Assembly (NCBI RefSeq): GCF_002933395.1
Contig: NZ_PKFN01000009.1
Coordinates: 248,001-312,000 of the forward strand
DNA from: Yoonia maritima
Lineage (GTDB): Bacteria; Pseudomonadota; Alphaproteobacteria; Rhodobacterales; Rhodobacteraceae
DNA: 64,000 nucleotides
Direction: 5' to 3'
A program made the translations under genes and the position numbers. The notes under the pieces were generated by a model. The model was not told where the DNA came from. It made no database searches and was given only the letters and a program-made list of their open reading frames with translations. Shown here one piece after another: positions 8,664 to 18,743 of the stretch. Every line of letters starts with the position of its first letter. The first letter of the stretch is position 1.

Positions 8664-9806
8664 ATGCCTATCGATCCCGTTGCTTTGACCGCCGATCTAA
8701 TTCGTTGCCCTTCGGTGACCCCGGTTGAAGGGGGGGCGCTTGTGTTGTTGGAAAAGCTACTGACCGAGGGTGGGTTTACCTGCACACGTGTAGATCGCGG
8801 GGGTATCGCAAATCTTTATGCCCGTTGGGGGCGTCAGGGTGCGAACCGGACGTTTGGATTTAATGGCCACACGGATGTTGTGCCGATTGGTAACCGGGAA
8901 GATTGGACGGTTGATCCGTTCGGCGCTGAAATCAAAGACGGATATATGTACGGTCGTGGCGCGACTGATATGAAATCGGGTGTTGCGGCATTTGCTGCCG
9001 CCGCCATTGATTTTGTGCAAGATACCCCGCCTGATGGCGCTGTTGTGCTCGCGATCACTGGCGATGAAGAGGCGGATGCGCTGGATGGTACAACTGCTTT
9101 GCTTGATTGGATGGCCGCGAACAATGAAGCAATGTCTGTTTGCCTTGTAGGTGAGCCGACCTGCCCAAGCGAGATGGGTGAAACCATGAAGATCGGGCGA
9201 CGCGGGTCGTTGACGGCTTGGTTTACTGTGCATGGTGAACAAGGCCATTCGGCCTATCCGCACCGCGCCAACAACCCATTGCCGGCGATGGCGCGTTTGG
9301 TGGACCGGTTATCGTCACATGTGTTGGACGAAGGGACGGATCATTTCGACCCGTCGACATTGGCTGTGGTTACAATTGACACGGGCAACCCGGCAACCAA
9401 CGTGATCCCCGCGTCATGTACTGCCGCAGTGAATGTCCGTTTCAATGACGCGCACAGCAGTCAGTCGATCATTGATTGGTTGGCTGAGGAAGTCGCGCAG
9501 ATCAAAGGCACCTTTGGCGTTGATGTTGATACTAAGGTCAAAGTATCCGGCGAAAGCTTTGTCACGCCGCCGGGCGATTTATCTGATCTGATTGGAAATG
9601 CCGTCAAGGCCGAGACTGGACGCACACCAGAGCTATCTACATCAGGGGGCACTTCGGATGCGCGTTTCGTGAAAAGCCATTGTCCGGTGGTCGAATTTGG
9701 ACTTGTTGGTAAGACCATGCATCAGGTCGATGAACGCGTGTTGGTCGAACAGATTGGTCAGCTTAAGGCGATCTATAAGCGCATCCTGACGGATTATTTC
9801 GCATGA
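8664..9806 (+). CDS. dapE: Succinyl-diaminopimelate desuccinylase
   Basis: M20-family metallohydrolase that releases succinate from N-succinyl-LL-DAP in lysine and peptidoglycan precursor synthesis. The 380-aa length is typical. Metal ligands and catalytic residues are visible: GHTDVVP (His69, Asp71), [10 protein letters not shown] (Asp102) and TGDEE (Glu135-136), with a late His in [16 protein letters not shown] (8649-8655) precedes the ATG. It overlaps the next gene by 4 nt. DapE may instead be a related M20 amidase, but the [16 protein letters not shown] dimer-domain stretch fits DapE well. Confidence 0.93.
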   Translation: MPIDPVALTADLIRCPSVTPVEGGALVLLEKLLTEGGFTCTRVDRGGIANLYARWGRQGANRTFGFNGHTDVVPIGNREDWTVDPFGAEIKDGYMYGRGATDMKSGVAAFAAAAIDFVQDTPPDGAVVLAITGDEEADALDGTTALLDWMAANNEAMSVCLVGEPTCPSEMGETMKIGRRGSLTAWFTVHGEQGHSAYPHRANNPLPAMARLVDRLSSHVLDEGTDHFDPSTLAVVTIDTGNPATNVIPASCTAAVNVRFNDAHSSQSIIDWLAEEVAQIKGTFGVDVDTKVKVSGESFVTPPGDLSDLIGNAVKAETGRTPELSTSGGTSDARFVKSHCPVVEFGLVGKTMHQVDERVLVEQIGQLKAIYKRILTDYFA

Positions 9807-10216
9807 TTAGTGTCGTTAGGGATTACGCACCCTGCATCGCGCTGCGCCGTGCTGTGTTTATGGATGAACAGGGCATCTCTGAATCCGAGGAACTGGATGA
9901 TCTGGATGACAGTGCTATCCACATGCTTGCGACCGTCGATGGGCGGCCTGTTGGTACGGCCCGCTTGTTGATTGTTGGTGATACTGGGAAAATCGGCCGG
10001 ATATGTGTGTTGAAGGATCAACGCGGAACAGGGCTTGGCGCTAAGTTGGTGCTGGCATCAATGGATCACCTGCGCACAATTTCAGGCATTAGTCGCGCGA
10101 AGCTAAGCGCGCAAGATCATGCGATTGGTTTCTACGAAAAGTTGGGCTTTGTCGCCGAAGGGCCGTTTTATGACGACGCGGGGATTCCGCATAAGGATAT
10201 GTTGCGCGCGTTGTAA
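9803..10216 (+). CDS. GNAT-family N-acetyltransferase
   Basis: A 137-aa protein of the Gcn5-related acetyltransferase fold. The acetyl-CoA-binding motif A is [17 protein letters not shown] (from about residue 63), and motif B-like [21 protein letters not shown] closes the protein. The N-terminal [19 protein letters not shown] segment is typical of the ElaA/YjcF-type GNATs. The substrate cannot be told. The ATG overlaps the dapE stop by 4 nt, so the two are translationally coupled. Confidence 0.9.
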   Translation: MISVVRDYAPCIALRRAVFMDEQGISESEELDDLDDSAIHMLATVDGRPVGTARLLIVGDTGKIGRICVLKDQRGTGLGAKLVLASMDHLRTISGISRAKLSAQDHAIGFYEKLGFVAEGPFYDDAGIPHKDMLRAL

Positions 10217-10326
10217 CGGCGACCGCTTGGCGCACGTTGCCTACGCGCGGCTTATTCTTGCTGTTGTGTCGGCGCGCTTGCTTCAATCCCCGTGACGCGC
10301 TTATTCTTCCGTGGTAGGCCTGCCGC

Positions 10327-12582
10327 ATGATACGTATTCCCTCAAAGTCCGAGATCCTTGAATGGATCGCCCAAAACCCAACCAAAGCTGCAAAACGCGA
10401 TATCGCGAAGGCCTTTGGTATTAAGGGTGCTGCCCGTATTGATTTAAAACGTTTGCTCAAGGAACTTGAGGAAGAAGGTAAGCTGACGAAGCGGCGTAGC
10501 AGTTACCGCGATGCAGAAGATTTGCCGCCTGTGTCTGTGTTGGAAATCACCGGACCTGATGCTGATGGTGACCTGTTTGCCCGCCCGCTTGAATGGAAGG
10601 GCGAAGGCGCAGAGCCTGTTATCTTGATGATGTTGAGGTCTAGTGATCCAGCCCTTGGTAAGGGTGATCGGATATTGGGTCGTTTGACTGTCGATAAAAC
10701 AGAACATCACAGTCATACCGCCCGCATGATCCGGCGTATCGGCACAAACCCGATGCGGATATTGGGGGTGTTTCGTGCGGAATCTGAAGGTGGCCGTGTG
10801 CTTCCGATTGATAAGGGCGCAGACAAGCAGTGGACCGTTGCTGCAGGCGCGACGGGCGGTGCCAAAGATGGTGAACTGGTCGAAGCAGAGCAAGCAGGCC
10901 CCAAGGGCCGCATGGGTCTGCCCAAGGCGCGTATCGTTGCCGTTCTTGGCGACCCAACAGAACCGCGCGCCGTGTCACTGATTGCGATCCATCAGCATGG
11001 TATTCCCGATCATTTCCCCGACGCAGTGGTCGCCGAGGCTGACGCAGCTAGCCCTGCGGGCCTAAAGGGTCGCAAAGACCTGCGCGATATGCCTTTGGTC
11101 ACGATTGACCCATGGGATGCCCGCGATCACGATGATGCCTGTTTTGTCGAGGCTGACCCTGACCCAAAGAACGCAGATGGCTTTGTCATCTGGGTCGCGA
11201 TTGCGGATGTTGCACATTACGTCACACCGGGGTCTGAATTAGATATCGAGGCGCGCAAGCGCGGGAATTCGACATATTTCCCTGACCGGGTTGTGCCCAT
11301 GCTGCCGGACCGGTTGTCGGGTGATCTGTGTTCGCTGCACGAAGGTGTTGAGCGCGCCTGTTTGGCCGTCGCGATGCGGATTGATGCCGCTGGCAACATG
11401 ATCGGCCATGAATTCCATCGGGGCTTGATGAAATCTGTAGCATCGTTGAATTACGAAGAAGTCCAAGACGCAATGGATGGTCGTGTGAACGACAAGGTTG
11501 CGCCATTGCTGGATGACATTATTCGCCCGCTTTATGCTGCTTATGATGCCCTGACAAAGGCCCGCGAACAGCGCCAGCCGCTAGAGCTTGATCTACCTGA
11601 GCGTCAGATCGTTCTGGATGATAATGGCAAGGTCAGTTCGGTGAACTTCAAAGAACGGCTGGACGCACACCGCTTAATCGAAGAATTCATGGTCTTGGCC
11701 AATGTCGCCGCTGCCGAAGCGTTGGTTGCTAAAAAGTCACCGCTGTTGTTTCGCGTTCACGAAGAACCGAACGCAGATAAACTGGATGCGCTGCGCGAGG
11801 TTGCGCATGCGTCTGGCTTGGTTTTGGCCAAGGGGCAGGTATTGAAAACAGCCCACTTGAACCGATTGCTGAGCCAAGCAAAGGATACTGAAAACGCAGA
11901 GCTAGTGAATATCGCGACGCTGCGGTCGATGACCCAAGCCTACTATAACCCAGAAAATTTTGGGCATTTTGGGTTGGCATTGCGGGCCTATGCCCATTTC
12001 ACATCGCCGATCCGTCGCTATTCAGATTTGATTGTGCACCGTGCGCTGATTGCGTCACACGGCTGGGGGGACGACGGGCTAAGCCCTTGGGATGTCGAAC
12101 ATCTGCCCGACACCGCCAAGTTGATCTCGGACACGGAGCGTCGGTCAATGACAGCCGAGCGCGACACGACAGATCGTTACCTTGCGGCGTTCTTGTCTGA
12201 TCGCATCGGTGCTGAAATGACAGGCCGTATTAGCGGGATCGCTAAGTTCGGTGTTTTCGTGAAATTGGATGAAACTGGTGCGGACGGTATGGTGCCTATT
12301 CGGACCTTGGGGCGCGAGTATTTCCATTTTGATGCAGAAAGCCAAACGCTGATGGGGTCCGATACTGGGCTTATGATCTCGCTTGGGCAACGTGTTACTG
12401 TCAAACTGACGGAAGCTGCGCCAGTTACCGGCGGGTTGATCGTTGAATTGCTATCAATCGACGACCGGACATTGCCGCGCGGTCCTGTTCGTGGTCGCGG
12501 GAAACCTGCACGCCGCAAAGTTGGGTCTGCACGTAAAAAGGCCGCCAAAACGGCCCGCAAGGTCAAGCGCACGCGGCATTAA
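10327..12582 (+). CDS. rnr: Ribonuclease R
   Basis: 3'-5' exoribonuclease that degrades structured RNA. The 751-aa protein has an N-terminal winged-helix-like region (IAQNPTKAAKRDIAKAFGIKG), cold-shock-like domains, the RNB catalytic domain with TIDPWDARDHDDA (259-271; acidic residues Asp261, 267, 269 and 270 by comparison with E. coli RNase R), and FTSPIRRYSDLIVHR. A C-terminal S1 domain (GRISGIAKFGVFVKLDE) and a lysine/arginine-rich tail complete the usual RNase R architecture. AGG precedes the ATG at 8 nt. It converges with the DUF1801 gene, overlapping by 4 nt at the 3' ends. Confidence 0.96.
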   Translation: MIRIPSKSEILEWIAQNPTKAAKRDIAKAFGIKGAARIDLKRLLKELEEEGKLTKRRSSYRDAEDLPPVSVLEITGPDADGDLFARPLEWKGEGAEPVILMMLRSSDPALGKGDRILGRLTVDKTEHHSHTARMIRRIGTNPMRILGVFRAESEGGRVLPIDKGADKQWTVAAGATGGAKDGELVEAEQAGPKGRMGLPKARIVAVLGDPTEPRAVSLIAIHQHGIPDHFPDAVVAEADAASPAGLKGRKDLRDMPLVTIDPWDARDHDDACFVEADPDPKNADGFVIWVAIADVAHYVTPGSELDIEARKRGNSTYFPDRVVPMLPDRLSGDLCSLHEGVERACLAVAMRIDAAGNMIGHEFHRGLMKSVASLNYEEVQDAMDGRVNDKVAPLLDDIIRPLYAAYDALTKAREQRQPLELDLPERQIVLDDNGKVSSVNFKERLDAHRLIEEFMVLANVAAAEALVAKKSPLLFRVHEEPNADKLDALREVAHASGLVLAKGQVLKTAHLNRLLSQAKDTENAELVNIATLRSMTQAYYNPENFGHFGLALRAYAHFTSPIRRYSDLIVHRALIASHGWGDDGLSPWDVEHLPDTAKLISDTERRSMTAERDTTDRYLAAFLSDRIGAEMTGRISGIAKFGVFVKLDETGADGMVPIRTLGREYFHFDAESQTLMGSDTGLMISLGQRVTVKLTEAAPVTGGLIVELLSIDDRTLPRGPVRGRGKPARRKVGSARKKAAKTARKVKRTRH

Positions 12583-12974
12583 AGATGATAGGTTAGCGCG
12601 TGCCGGATCAGGAGCTTGATCCGATCAGGCACGATGTCTTGGCTATGTTTGAAATGCACAGCACGGGTGCCTTCGATTTGGTCGAGCCCCGGAAATGTAT
12701 CGGCGTAGGTGCTGATCACGTTCGTGGCGCAGTGGGCATAAATCGCGCAGCCGCCGGTCTTGGGTGCCCCGATGCGCAGGGTTGTGCCTGATTTACTGGT
12801 GGCGGTTAGATATGATGGTTGACCCCATTTCAACGTTTCTGTCAGCCCCCCGACCTTTGGTATATTTTTGGCGACCTGAAAAATCAGATCACGTAGGATC
12901 ATTGCCGATGTGCGGGCATCAGTCGGGAATGCGTCATAGGCCGCTTGAACTTTGGGATCGGTGATTGGTTTCAT
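12579..12974 (-). CDS. DUF1801 domain-containing protein
   Basis: A 131-aa protein from ATG 12974, chosen because MKPITDPKVQAAYDAFP begins the conserved domain, while the frame is open 15 residues further upstream without homology-like sequence. DUF1801 proteins (YdhG/YjhX-like fold) carry the pattern KWGQPSYLT and end in LIRHALTYH; both are present. The function is not known; some relatives are linked to iron-chaperone or frataxin-like folds. It is transcribed toward rnr. Confidence 0.85.
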   Translation of the reverse strand: MKPITDPKVQAAYDAFPTDARTSAMILRDLIFQVAKNIPKVGGLTETLKWGQPSYLTATSKSGTTLRIGAPKTGGCAIYAHCATNVISTYADTFPGLDQIEGTRAVHFKHSQDIVPDRIKLLIRHALTYHL

Positions 12975-13116
12975 TGCGTTAGCGTAGCCTTCAGCGGTAG
13001 CGATGCACAGTCGCAACAAGCGTGTAACTGACTATAGCTGACAGATAGCATTAAGTTGATTGTCGAACGTGGTGTGACTGCATTAGATTGTGCCTAAAAT
13101 AGTGAGGTTGAGTAAG

Positions 13117-14304
13117 ATGAAACGCAGGCACTTCATCGCGGCGAGTATGGCCGCGCTAGGAATGACAAATCCAGTATTTGCTGATGCACTTGGGTTTGGA
13201 AATTGGATTGCGAATTTCCGGTCTAGGGCTCATGCGGCTGGAATTTCTGACCGGACGTTCAATGCGGCATTTCAGGGAGCGCAATATCTGCAAGACAGTA
13301 TTGATCGCGACCGAAACCAGTCAGAATTTGTAAAGCCCCTAGCGGATTACATGTCCACCGCGGCGTCGGATGACCGCGTCCGCAACGGTCGGGCAATGTT
13401 GCAGCAGCACGGCCGGTTATTATCGCGGATCGAAGCGACCTATAATGTTGAACCGCATGTGGTGCTGGCTGTTTGGGGAATGGAAAGCAACTATGGTCAA
13501 AGGCGCGGCAGTACGCCGTTAATATCGACCCTTGCCACGCTTGCCTACGAGGGGCGCAGAGGCAGGTTCTTTGAAAGCCAATTGATCGCTGCGTTGAAGA
13601 TTTTGCAAAATGGCGATGTTGCTCCGCAGAATATGACCGGATCATGGGCTGGTGCGATGGGGCATACCCAATTCATTCCGACATCCTATGAGGCCTATGC
13701 CGTTGATTTCACTGGCGACGGACGCCGCGATATTTGGGCGGATGACCCAAGCGATGCATTGGCGTCGACGGCGGCGTATTTCCGACGGTTCGGCTGGCAA
13801 AAGGGTCAGCCTTGGGGTGTTGAAGTGTTGCTGCCACGCGGGTTTGACTTTAGCCAAACAGGCCGCAGTGTGACCCGCAGCCCAGCAGCATGGGCGCAGG
13901 CTGGTGTTGGCGATGTGAATGGGCGTGCGGTTCCCAATTATGGCGATGCGTCATTGATCACGCCGACCGGGGCTGGCGGGCCTGCGTTCCTTGTTTTCCG
14001 AAATTTCGACGTGATCTCGCGCTATAACAACGCCGAGGCGTATATTATCGGGGTTGGGCATTTAGGTGACCGGATTCGCGGTATGGCCCCCCTACGCGCG
14101 CAGTGGCCCGCAGGTGAGCGTCGTTTGCGCCGTGTAGAGCGGACTGAATTGCAGCAGCGTCTGACCAACGCCGGGTTTTCGACGGGCGGCGTAGATGGGC
14201 AGATTGGCCCGAATACACGCGCCGCGATCAAGGCTTATCAAGCGTCTCGTGGCCTGCCCCAAGACGGGCACCCGTCATTTGCGTTATTGGAGCGACTGCG
14301 CTGA
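13117..14304 (+). CDS. Lytic murein transglycosylase (MltB family) with peptidoglycan-binding domain
   Basis: Cleaves the glycan strand of peptidoglycan to 1,6-anhydro ends in the periplasm. The 395-aa precursor begins MKRRHFIAASMAALGMTNPV, a signal peptide with a twin-arginine motif (KRRHFIA) and an AxA-like cleavage site near FADA. The SLT_2 domain has AVWGMESNYG with catalytic Glu123, GSWAGAMGHTQFIPTSY and FTGDGRRDIW. The C-terminal PG_binding_1 domain (about 335-395) ends in GPNTRAAIKAYQASRGLPQDG. Start 13117 is preferred over an in-frame GTG at 13090 because it gives the clean signal peptide. Confidence 0.93.
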   Translation: MKRRHFIAASMAALGMTNPVFADALGFGNWIANFRSRAHAAGISDRTFNAAFQGAQYLQDSIDRDRNQSEFVKPLADYMSTAASDDRVRNGRAMLQQHGRLLSRIEATYNVEPHVVLAVWGMESNYGQRRGSTPLISTLATLAYEGRRGRFFESQLIAALKILQNGDVAPQNMTGSWAGAMGHTQFIPTSYEAYAVDFTGDGRRDIWADDPSDALASTAAYFRRFGWQKGQPWGVEVLLPRGFDFSQTGRSVTRSPAAWAQAGVGDVNGRAVPNYGDASLITPTGAGGPAFLVFRNFDVISRYNNAEAYIIGVGHLGDRIRGMAPLRAQWPAGERRLRRVERTELQQRLTNAGFSTGGVDGQIGPNTRAAIKAYQASRGLPQDGHPSFALLERLR

Positions 14305-14769
14305 GCATGTACCGCCTTGCATACAGGTCGTGAGCTGATCAAGCACGGCCTGTGTCGGTTCCGGGAAAATCATCCCGCCACATGCGCTTGCAGTCATGAT
14401 GACGGGGCTGTTGTCAGCACGGACGAAATACAATGCTTCGATGCCGCTTTGTGCTGAGCCGCAGTAATTTGCGACGCAGTCCACCTGCAAAATTGCGGGG
14501 CTGATATAGTCGGACGTAAAGCCGTCGTAGGTCAGTCCTTTGCCATTGAAACGGGCTGATATCGGGGCAGGGACATCGTTTGTTTTATTGCTAAGCGCAG
14601 GCGGCAAGGCGGATTCATCAAAGGTCAGCGTACCGTACAGCACATAGTAATTATCCGGTGCGGCGGCCACTTGGTTGAATGTCGAAATCGGATCAGGGCG
14701 CATACAGCTTAGGGCTTGTGCTTGCCCTGCGATCATCGCGCAAGCGGCGGCTAGAAAGATCGGTTTCAT
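14284..14769 (-). CDS. Small secreted/periplasmic protein of unknown function
   Basis: A 161-aa protein from ATG 14769, preceded by GGAGAA. MKPIFLAAACAMIAGQAQAL is a Sec signal peptide. The mature part contains six cysteines, including SCM near the new N-terminus, VDCVANYCGSAQSG, ASACGG and TTCMQGGTCSAQ, which suggests disulfide bonding in the periplasm. I do not recognise a named family; similar proteins appear to be common in Rhodobacteraceae. The last 21 nt overlap the transglycosylase gene on the other strand. Confidence 0.8.
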   Translation of the reverse strand: MKPIFLAAACAMIAGQAQALSCMRPDPISTFNQVAAAPDNYYVLYGTLTFDESALPPALSNKTNDVPAPISARFNGKGLTYDGFTSDYISPAILQVDCVANYCGSAQSGIEALYFVRADNSPVIMTASACGGMIFPEPTQAVLDQLTTCMQGGTCSAQSLQ

Positions 14770-14866
14770 TCGTTTCTCCATCTATCAAAGGCAAAGCAGT
14801 GCCTTCTAGAATAATGACGTTTGCGGTGCTGGGTTCCTTGGCGCGTGCAGATTAAAATTTATGTTT

Positions 14867-15349
14867 TCACAGTTTATCTTGGAATTCTTCGAGTATCTGC
14901 GCGTAGACGGCGCGTTTAAACGGTACAATCGCGTCGACTAATTCATCTGCAGAAATCCATTTCCAAGATGAAAATTCTGGGTGTTTGGTTGCAATATTGA
15001 TCTGGTCATCGGTGCCGTGGAAGCGGAACAGATACCATTTCTGTTCTTGCCCACGATAGCGCCCTTTCCAGATATTGGGCACCAAATCATGCGGCAAATC
15101 ATACGGAATGAGGCCCTCGCTTTCGGCATCTAGGCTCACAAGGTTGGCGGTTACGCCTGTTTCTTCCTCTAGTTCGCGCAATGCCGCATCATAGGTTTTT
15201 TCACCCTTATCGACGCCCCCCTGTGGCATCTGCCAAGCATCCGTATCGCGGTCGATCCGTTGTCCTGCAAAAATATGCCCACGTGTGTTGGCAAGCATGA
15301 TCCCTACACAGGGGCGGTAGGGAAGTTTTTCGATATCTTCGGGTGTCAT
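14867..15349 (-). CDS. rppH: RNA pyrophosphohydrolase (Nudix)
   Basis: Removes pyrophosphate from the 5' end of mRNA, triggering RNase E-dependent decay. The 160-aa protein from ATG 15349 has a complete Nudix box [20 protein letters not shown] (44-63) and the RppH-specific N-terminus YRPCVGIML and WQMPQGG, plus KWYLFRF and FSSWKWI. The open frame extends 58 residues further upstream, but the conserved domain starts at [16 protein letters not shown]. It is followed upstream by an L,D-transpeptidase gene in the same direction. Confidence 0.95.
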   Translation of the reverse strand: MTPEDIEKLPYRPCVGIMLANTRGHIFAGQRIDRDTDAWQMPQGGVDKGEKTYDAALRELEEETGVTANLVSLDAESEGLIPYDLPHDLVPNIWKGRYRGQEQKWYLFRFHGTDDQINIATKHPEFSSWKWISADELVDAIVPFKRAVYAQILEEFQDKL

Positions 15350-15414
15350 TGCGCTTTGGTCTTTCGTGTTATTTAGAATCCGTTTGGCACTTATCATGAC
15401 ACAAGGTCCAGACG

Positions 15415-15909
15415 TTATGCGATAACAAGCTGTGATTGTGGCGTGATGCGCTGCGCGATCCAACGCAAGTGATCGCGCCTGAATGCGACGCAGCCTGCGG
15501 TTGGTCGCCCCGGCCCGCGCCATTGATGTATAAAGATGGCCGATCCCTTACGCGGTGTGGCGGTGGGATAGTTCCAATCGGTAATCAAGATAAGATCATA
15601 CATCGGATCCGACCTGCGCAGTTGTTCATGGTTAAACGCATGTGGCGCGCGCACCTGACTGTTGTAGGCGTGGTCATTCACGTCGTCTGACCAGAGATCC
15701 GCGGGCCCGATAGGGCGCGCCCAGCGTACTGGTCGTGCTATGCGATCTGCCCGATATAGCATTTCGACAATCCTATGGGACCCACGCGGAGTTGCGCCAT
15801 CGCCCTCGGTTTTATCTGCCGTCAGACCGCCGCGCCCGATGGTGCAGGGAAAACGGCGGTTCATAAAACGAACGTGGGTCGGGGTCAGGATCAGGTCGGT
15901 GTGGCTCAT
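15415..15909 (-). CDS. L,D-transpeptidase (YkuD) family protein
   Basis: A 164-aa YkuD-domain protein from ATG 15909. The catalytic signature is [17 protein letters not shown], with His128 and nucleophilic Cys140; [13 protein letters not shown] and [16 protein letters not shown] are further family blocks. Enzymes of this family make 3-3 crosslinks or attach lipoproteins to peptidoglycan. No signal peptide is visible from this start, unlike classical periplasmic L,D-transpeptidases. This short, leaderless version is common in Rhodobacterales, so the location is uncertain. Confidence 0.88.
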   Translation of the reverse strand: MSHTDLILTPTHVRFMNRRFPCTIGRGGLTADKTEGDGATPRGSHRIVEMLYRADRIARPVRWARPIGPADLWSDDVNDHAYNSQVRAPHAFNHEQLRRSDPMYDLILITDWNYPTATPRKGSAIFIHQWRGPGRPTAGCVAFRRDHLRWIAQRITPQSQLVIA

Positions 15910-16052
15910 GCAGCAGTAATACCGTTGCGCGCCTTTGATGTCAGTACCGGATATGTTGTGGCTGGTGGCGTGATGTCGGTACATCTCGATGTGCTTGACC
16001 TTTTTACCTCTGCCGTGCCTGACTAATCAGGCCACGATTTCGGAGTTGAAAG

Positions 16053-16652
16053 ATGAAGATCATTATTGTCGGTGCGTATGGTGACATTGGTAAGGCAGCT
16101 TGTAATGAGTTGGGCAGGCGCCATGATCTAATACGTGTGGGGCGATCAAGTGGTGACATCCGTGTCGATATGTCTGATCGCGCATCCGTTAAAGCAATGT
16201 ACGCGCAGGTTGGTTCTGTCGATGCTGTCGTGTCGGCCGCTGGCGATGTAGAGTTCTGTACGTTTGAAGAACATACTGAAGAAACGCTGATGACTGGGCT
16301 TCAGCAAAAGGTTTTGGGCCAGATCAATTTGGTTATGGCCGGGCTGAAAACGGTCGTGGATGGTGGTTCTTTCACGTTGACCAGTGGTGTGCTGGATCGT
16401 GATCCTATTCGTATGGGGGTAGGGGCTGCGACCGCGAATGGTGCACTTGCAGGTTTTGTCACCGGCGCCGCGATAGAGATGCCGCGCCGACAACGGGTCA
16501 ATGTTGTGAGCCCGGGTTTGCTAGATGTTTCTGTTCCGCGATACGGGGAATGGTTTCCCGGCCATAACCCGGTATCGTCCGAACGTGTTGGTCGCGCCTA
16601 TGCCAAAAGTGTCGAAGGCGCGATTACAGGTCAAGTAATCATTGTTGATTAA
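16053..16652 (+). CDS. Short-chain dehydrogenase-like protein lacking the YxxxK pair
   Basis: A 199-aa Rossmann-fold protein. The N-terminal cofactor loop is IIIVGAYGDIGKAA (3-16) and the NNAG-equivalent is VVSAAGD (59-65). The catalytic serine position is present in FTLTSGVLDRDP (Ser111), but the Tyr-x-x-x-Lys pair expected about 13 residues later is replaced by GVGAATANGALAG. The C-terminal VNVVSPGLLD is a typical SDR segment. It belongs to a recurrent short SDR group; it may bind a nucleotide without classic hydride chemistry. GGAGTTGAAAG precedes the ATG. It converges with prpE 10 nt apart. Confidence 0.85.
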   Translation: MKIIIVGAYGDIGKAACNELGRRHDLIRVGRSSGDIRVDMSDRASVKAMYAQVGSVDAVVSAAGDVEFCTFEEHTEETLMTGLQQKVLGQINLVMAGLKTVVDGGSFTLTSGVLDRDPIRMGVGAATANGALAGFVTGAAIEMPRRQRVNVVSPGLLDVSVPRYGEWFPGHNPVSSERVGRAYAKSVEGAITGQVIIVD

Positions 16653-16662
16653 CCGTTGTTAG

Positions 16663-18552
16663 CTAGACGGCATAGCCTAGTGGCTTTAACGCTTCCCTGA
16701 TTTCGTCCAAGATTGCAGGGTCGTCGATGGTGGCTGGCATCTTAAACTCTGCGTTGTCGGCGATTTTGACCATGGTGCCGCGCAGGATTTTACCTGACCG
16801 CGTTTTAGGGAGCCGGTCTACGACGGTGGCCAGTTTAAACGCGGCGACGGGACCGATGGTGTCGCGGACGGATTTTACGACCTCTTTGATGATTTCATCG
16901 TGCGGGCGGTCACAGCCTTTGTTCAGGCAGATGAAACCAAGCGGCAGTTGGCCTTTGAGGTCATCCGTCACCCCGACCACGGCACATTCGCCAACGTCTG
17001 GGTGCGCGGCAAGGACTTCTTCCATGGCCCCAGTGGATAGCCGGTGACCGGCGACGTTAATCACGTCGTCTGTGCGTGCCATGATGTAAAGGTATCCATC
17101 GTCGTCGATCATCCCGGCGTCGCCTGTTTCATAGTAGCCGGGGAAGGCGTTGAGGTAGGATTTTTTGAACCGGTCTTCGGCATTCCAAAGCGTGGGTAGA
17201 GTGCCGGGTGGTAGTGGCAGTTTGACCGCAATCGCGCCAAGCTCACCCGATGCGACCGGGTGACCAGCCTCGTCTAGGATTTGTACGTCGTAGCCGGGCA
17301 TCGCAACGGTGGGTGATCCGATTTTGACGGGCATAGCTTCGATTCCGACGGGGTTGCCTGCAATCGTGTAGCCGGTTTCGGTTTGCCACCAGTGGTCATA
17401 GACTGGTTTGCCGGTTTTTTCCTGCGTCCAGTTGATCGTGTCTGGGTCGGCACGTTCGCCTGCCAGATAGATCGCATTGAGGCATGACAGGTCGTAATCC
17501 TTTAAGAATTCGCCGGTCGGGTCTTCGCGTTTCACGGCACGCAGCGCTGTGGGTGCAGTAAAGAATGTTTTGACGTTATGTTCTTCGATGACCCGCCAGA
17601 ATGTACCGGCGTCTGGTGTGCCGATGGGCTTGCCTTCGAAGACAATCGTTGTGTTGCCGTGGATCAGCGGCGCATAGCAGATATAGCTGTGGCCGACGAC
17701 CCAGCCCACGTCTGACGCCGCCCAGAAGACATCGCCGGGGTCGACGTTGTAGATGTTCTTCATTGTCCAGTTGAGCGCGACAAGATGGCCTGCTGTCGGC
17801 CGTACGACGCCTTTGGGTGCGCCCGTGGTGCCCGAGGTGTAGAGGATATAGGCAGGGTGGTTGCCTTCGACGGGGACGCATTCTGCAGGGGCGACACCGT
17901 ATTGGAAGCCGTGCCAATTATAGTCGCGACCGGGGATCAGTTCGGCGACCTCTTGTTCGCGCTGAAAGATCACGGTGAAGTCGGGTTTGTGGTCGGCCAT
18001 TTCAATGGCACCATCGAGTAGCGGTTTATAGTGAACCACACGCCCTGGCTCCATCCCGCAAGAGGCGGCGATGATGGCTTTGGGTTTTGCGTCGTCGATC
18101 CGTACGGCCAATTCATTTGCAGCGAACCCACCGAAGACGACCGAATGGATTGCCCCTAGTCGTGCGCAGGCGAGCATTGCTTCGAGTGCTTCTGGGATCA
18201 TCGGCATGTAGATGATGACCCGATCACCTTTTTCGACGCCTTTGGCGCGTAAAGCACCGGCAAGGCTGGCCACACGGTTACGGAGTTCGACGTAGGAAAT
18301 CTCGCGCTTTGTATGTGTGATCGGGCTGTCGTAGATGATCGCGGTTTGCTCGCCTCGGCCATTTTCAACATGACGGTCGACGGCGTTGTAGCAGGTATTT
18401 ACCTTTGCGTCGGTGAACCATTCATACAGCGGCGCGTTATCGGCGTTTAGCGCGCGTGTCGGGGGGGTTACCCAGTCAATCGCTTTGGCTTGTTCCAACC
18501 AGAATGCCTCTGGGTCAGCTTTCCAAGCTGCATAAACGTCCGCGTATCCCAT
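16663..18552 (-). CDS. prpE: Propionyl-CoA synthetase
   Basis: Activates propionate (and less well acetate) to the CoA thioester through an acyl-adenylate. The 629-aa protein from ATG 18552 has an ideal Shine-Dalgarno (GGGAGGAAC). The ANL-superfamily motifs are YILYTSGTTGAPKG (adenylate loop), YDHWWQTETG, YYETGDAG and the C-terminal KTRSGKILRG with the acetylatable catalytic lysine. The N-terminal ACAS_N domain and GYADVYAAWKADPEAFW start point to PrpE, not Acs. Propionate arises from odd-chain or branched-chain breakdown, matching the beta-oxidation genes nearby. Confidence 0.93.
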   Translation of the reverse strand: MGYADVYAAWKADPEAFWLEQAKAIDWVTPPTRALNADNAPLYEWFTDAKVNTCYNAVDRHVENGRGEQTAIIYDSPITHTKREISYVELRNRVASLAGALRAKGVEKGDRVIIYMPMIPEALEAMLACARLGAIHSVVFGGFAANELAVRIDDAKPKAIIAASCGMEPGRVVHYKPLLDGAIEMADHKPDFTVIFQREQEVAELIPGRDYNWHGFQYGVAPAECVPVEGNHPAYILYTSGTTGAPKGVVRPTAGHLVALNWTMKNIYNVDPGDVFWAASDVGWVVGHSYICYAPLIHGNTTIVFEGKPIGTPDAGTFWRVIEEHNVKTFFTAPTALRAVKREDPTGEFLKDYDLSCLNAIYLAGERADPDTINWTQEKTGKPVYDHWWQTETGYTIAGNPVGIEAMPVKIGSPTVAMPGYDVQILDEAGHPVASGELGAIAVKLPLPPGTLPTLWNAEDRFKKSYLNAFPGYYETGDAGMIDDDGYLYIMARTDDVINVAGHRLSTGAMEEVLAAHPDVGECAVVGVTDDLKGQLPLGFICLNKGCDRPHDEIIKEVVKSVRDTIGPVAAFKLATVVDRLPKTRSGKILRGTMVKIADNAEFKMPATIDDPAILDEIREALKPLGYAV

Positions 18553-18743
18553 GTGTTCCTCCCAAAACAACCTGAGAGAAAGTGTTACGCATCAGTTGCC
18601 AACCCGGCAAGCGGTCTGGTTTGAAGAAGTTCGATGGGCGTAAACTTTTTTACATCGTAGCGATTAACGCGACACGATGACAAGTTGGGGAATAGGAGTA
18701 CGCTTTGTGACCTTATTTAAAAGGCCACAAAGCGCATTATCTA

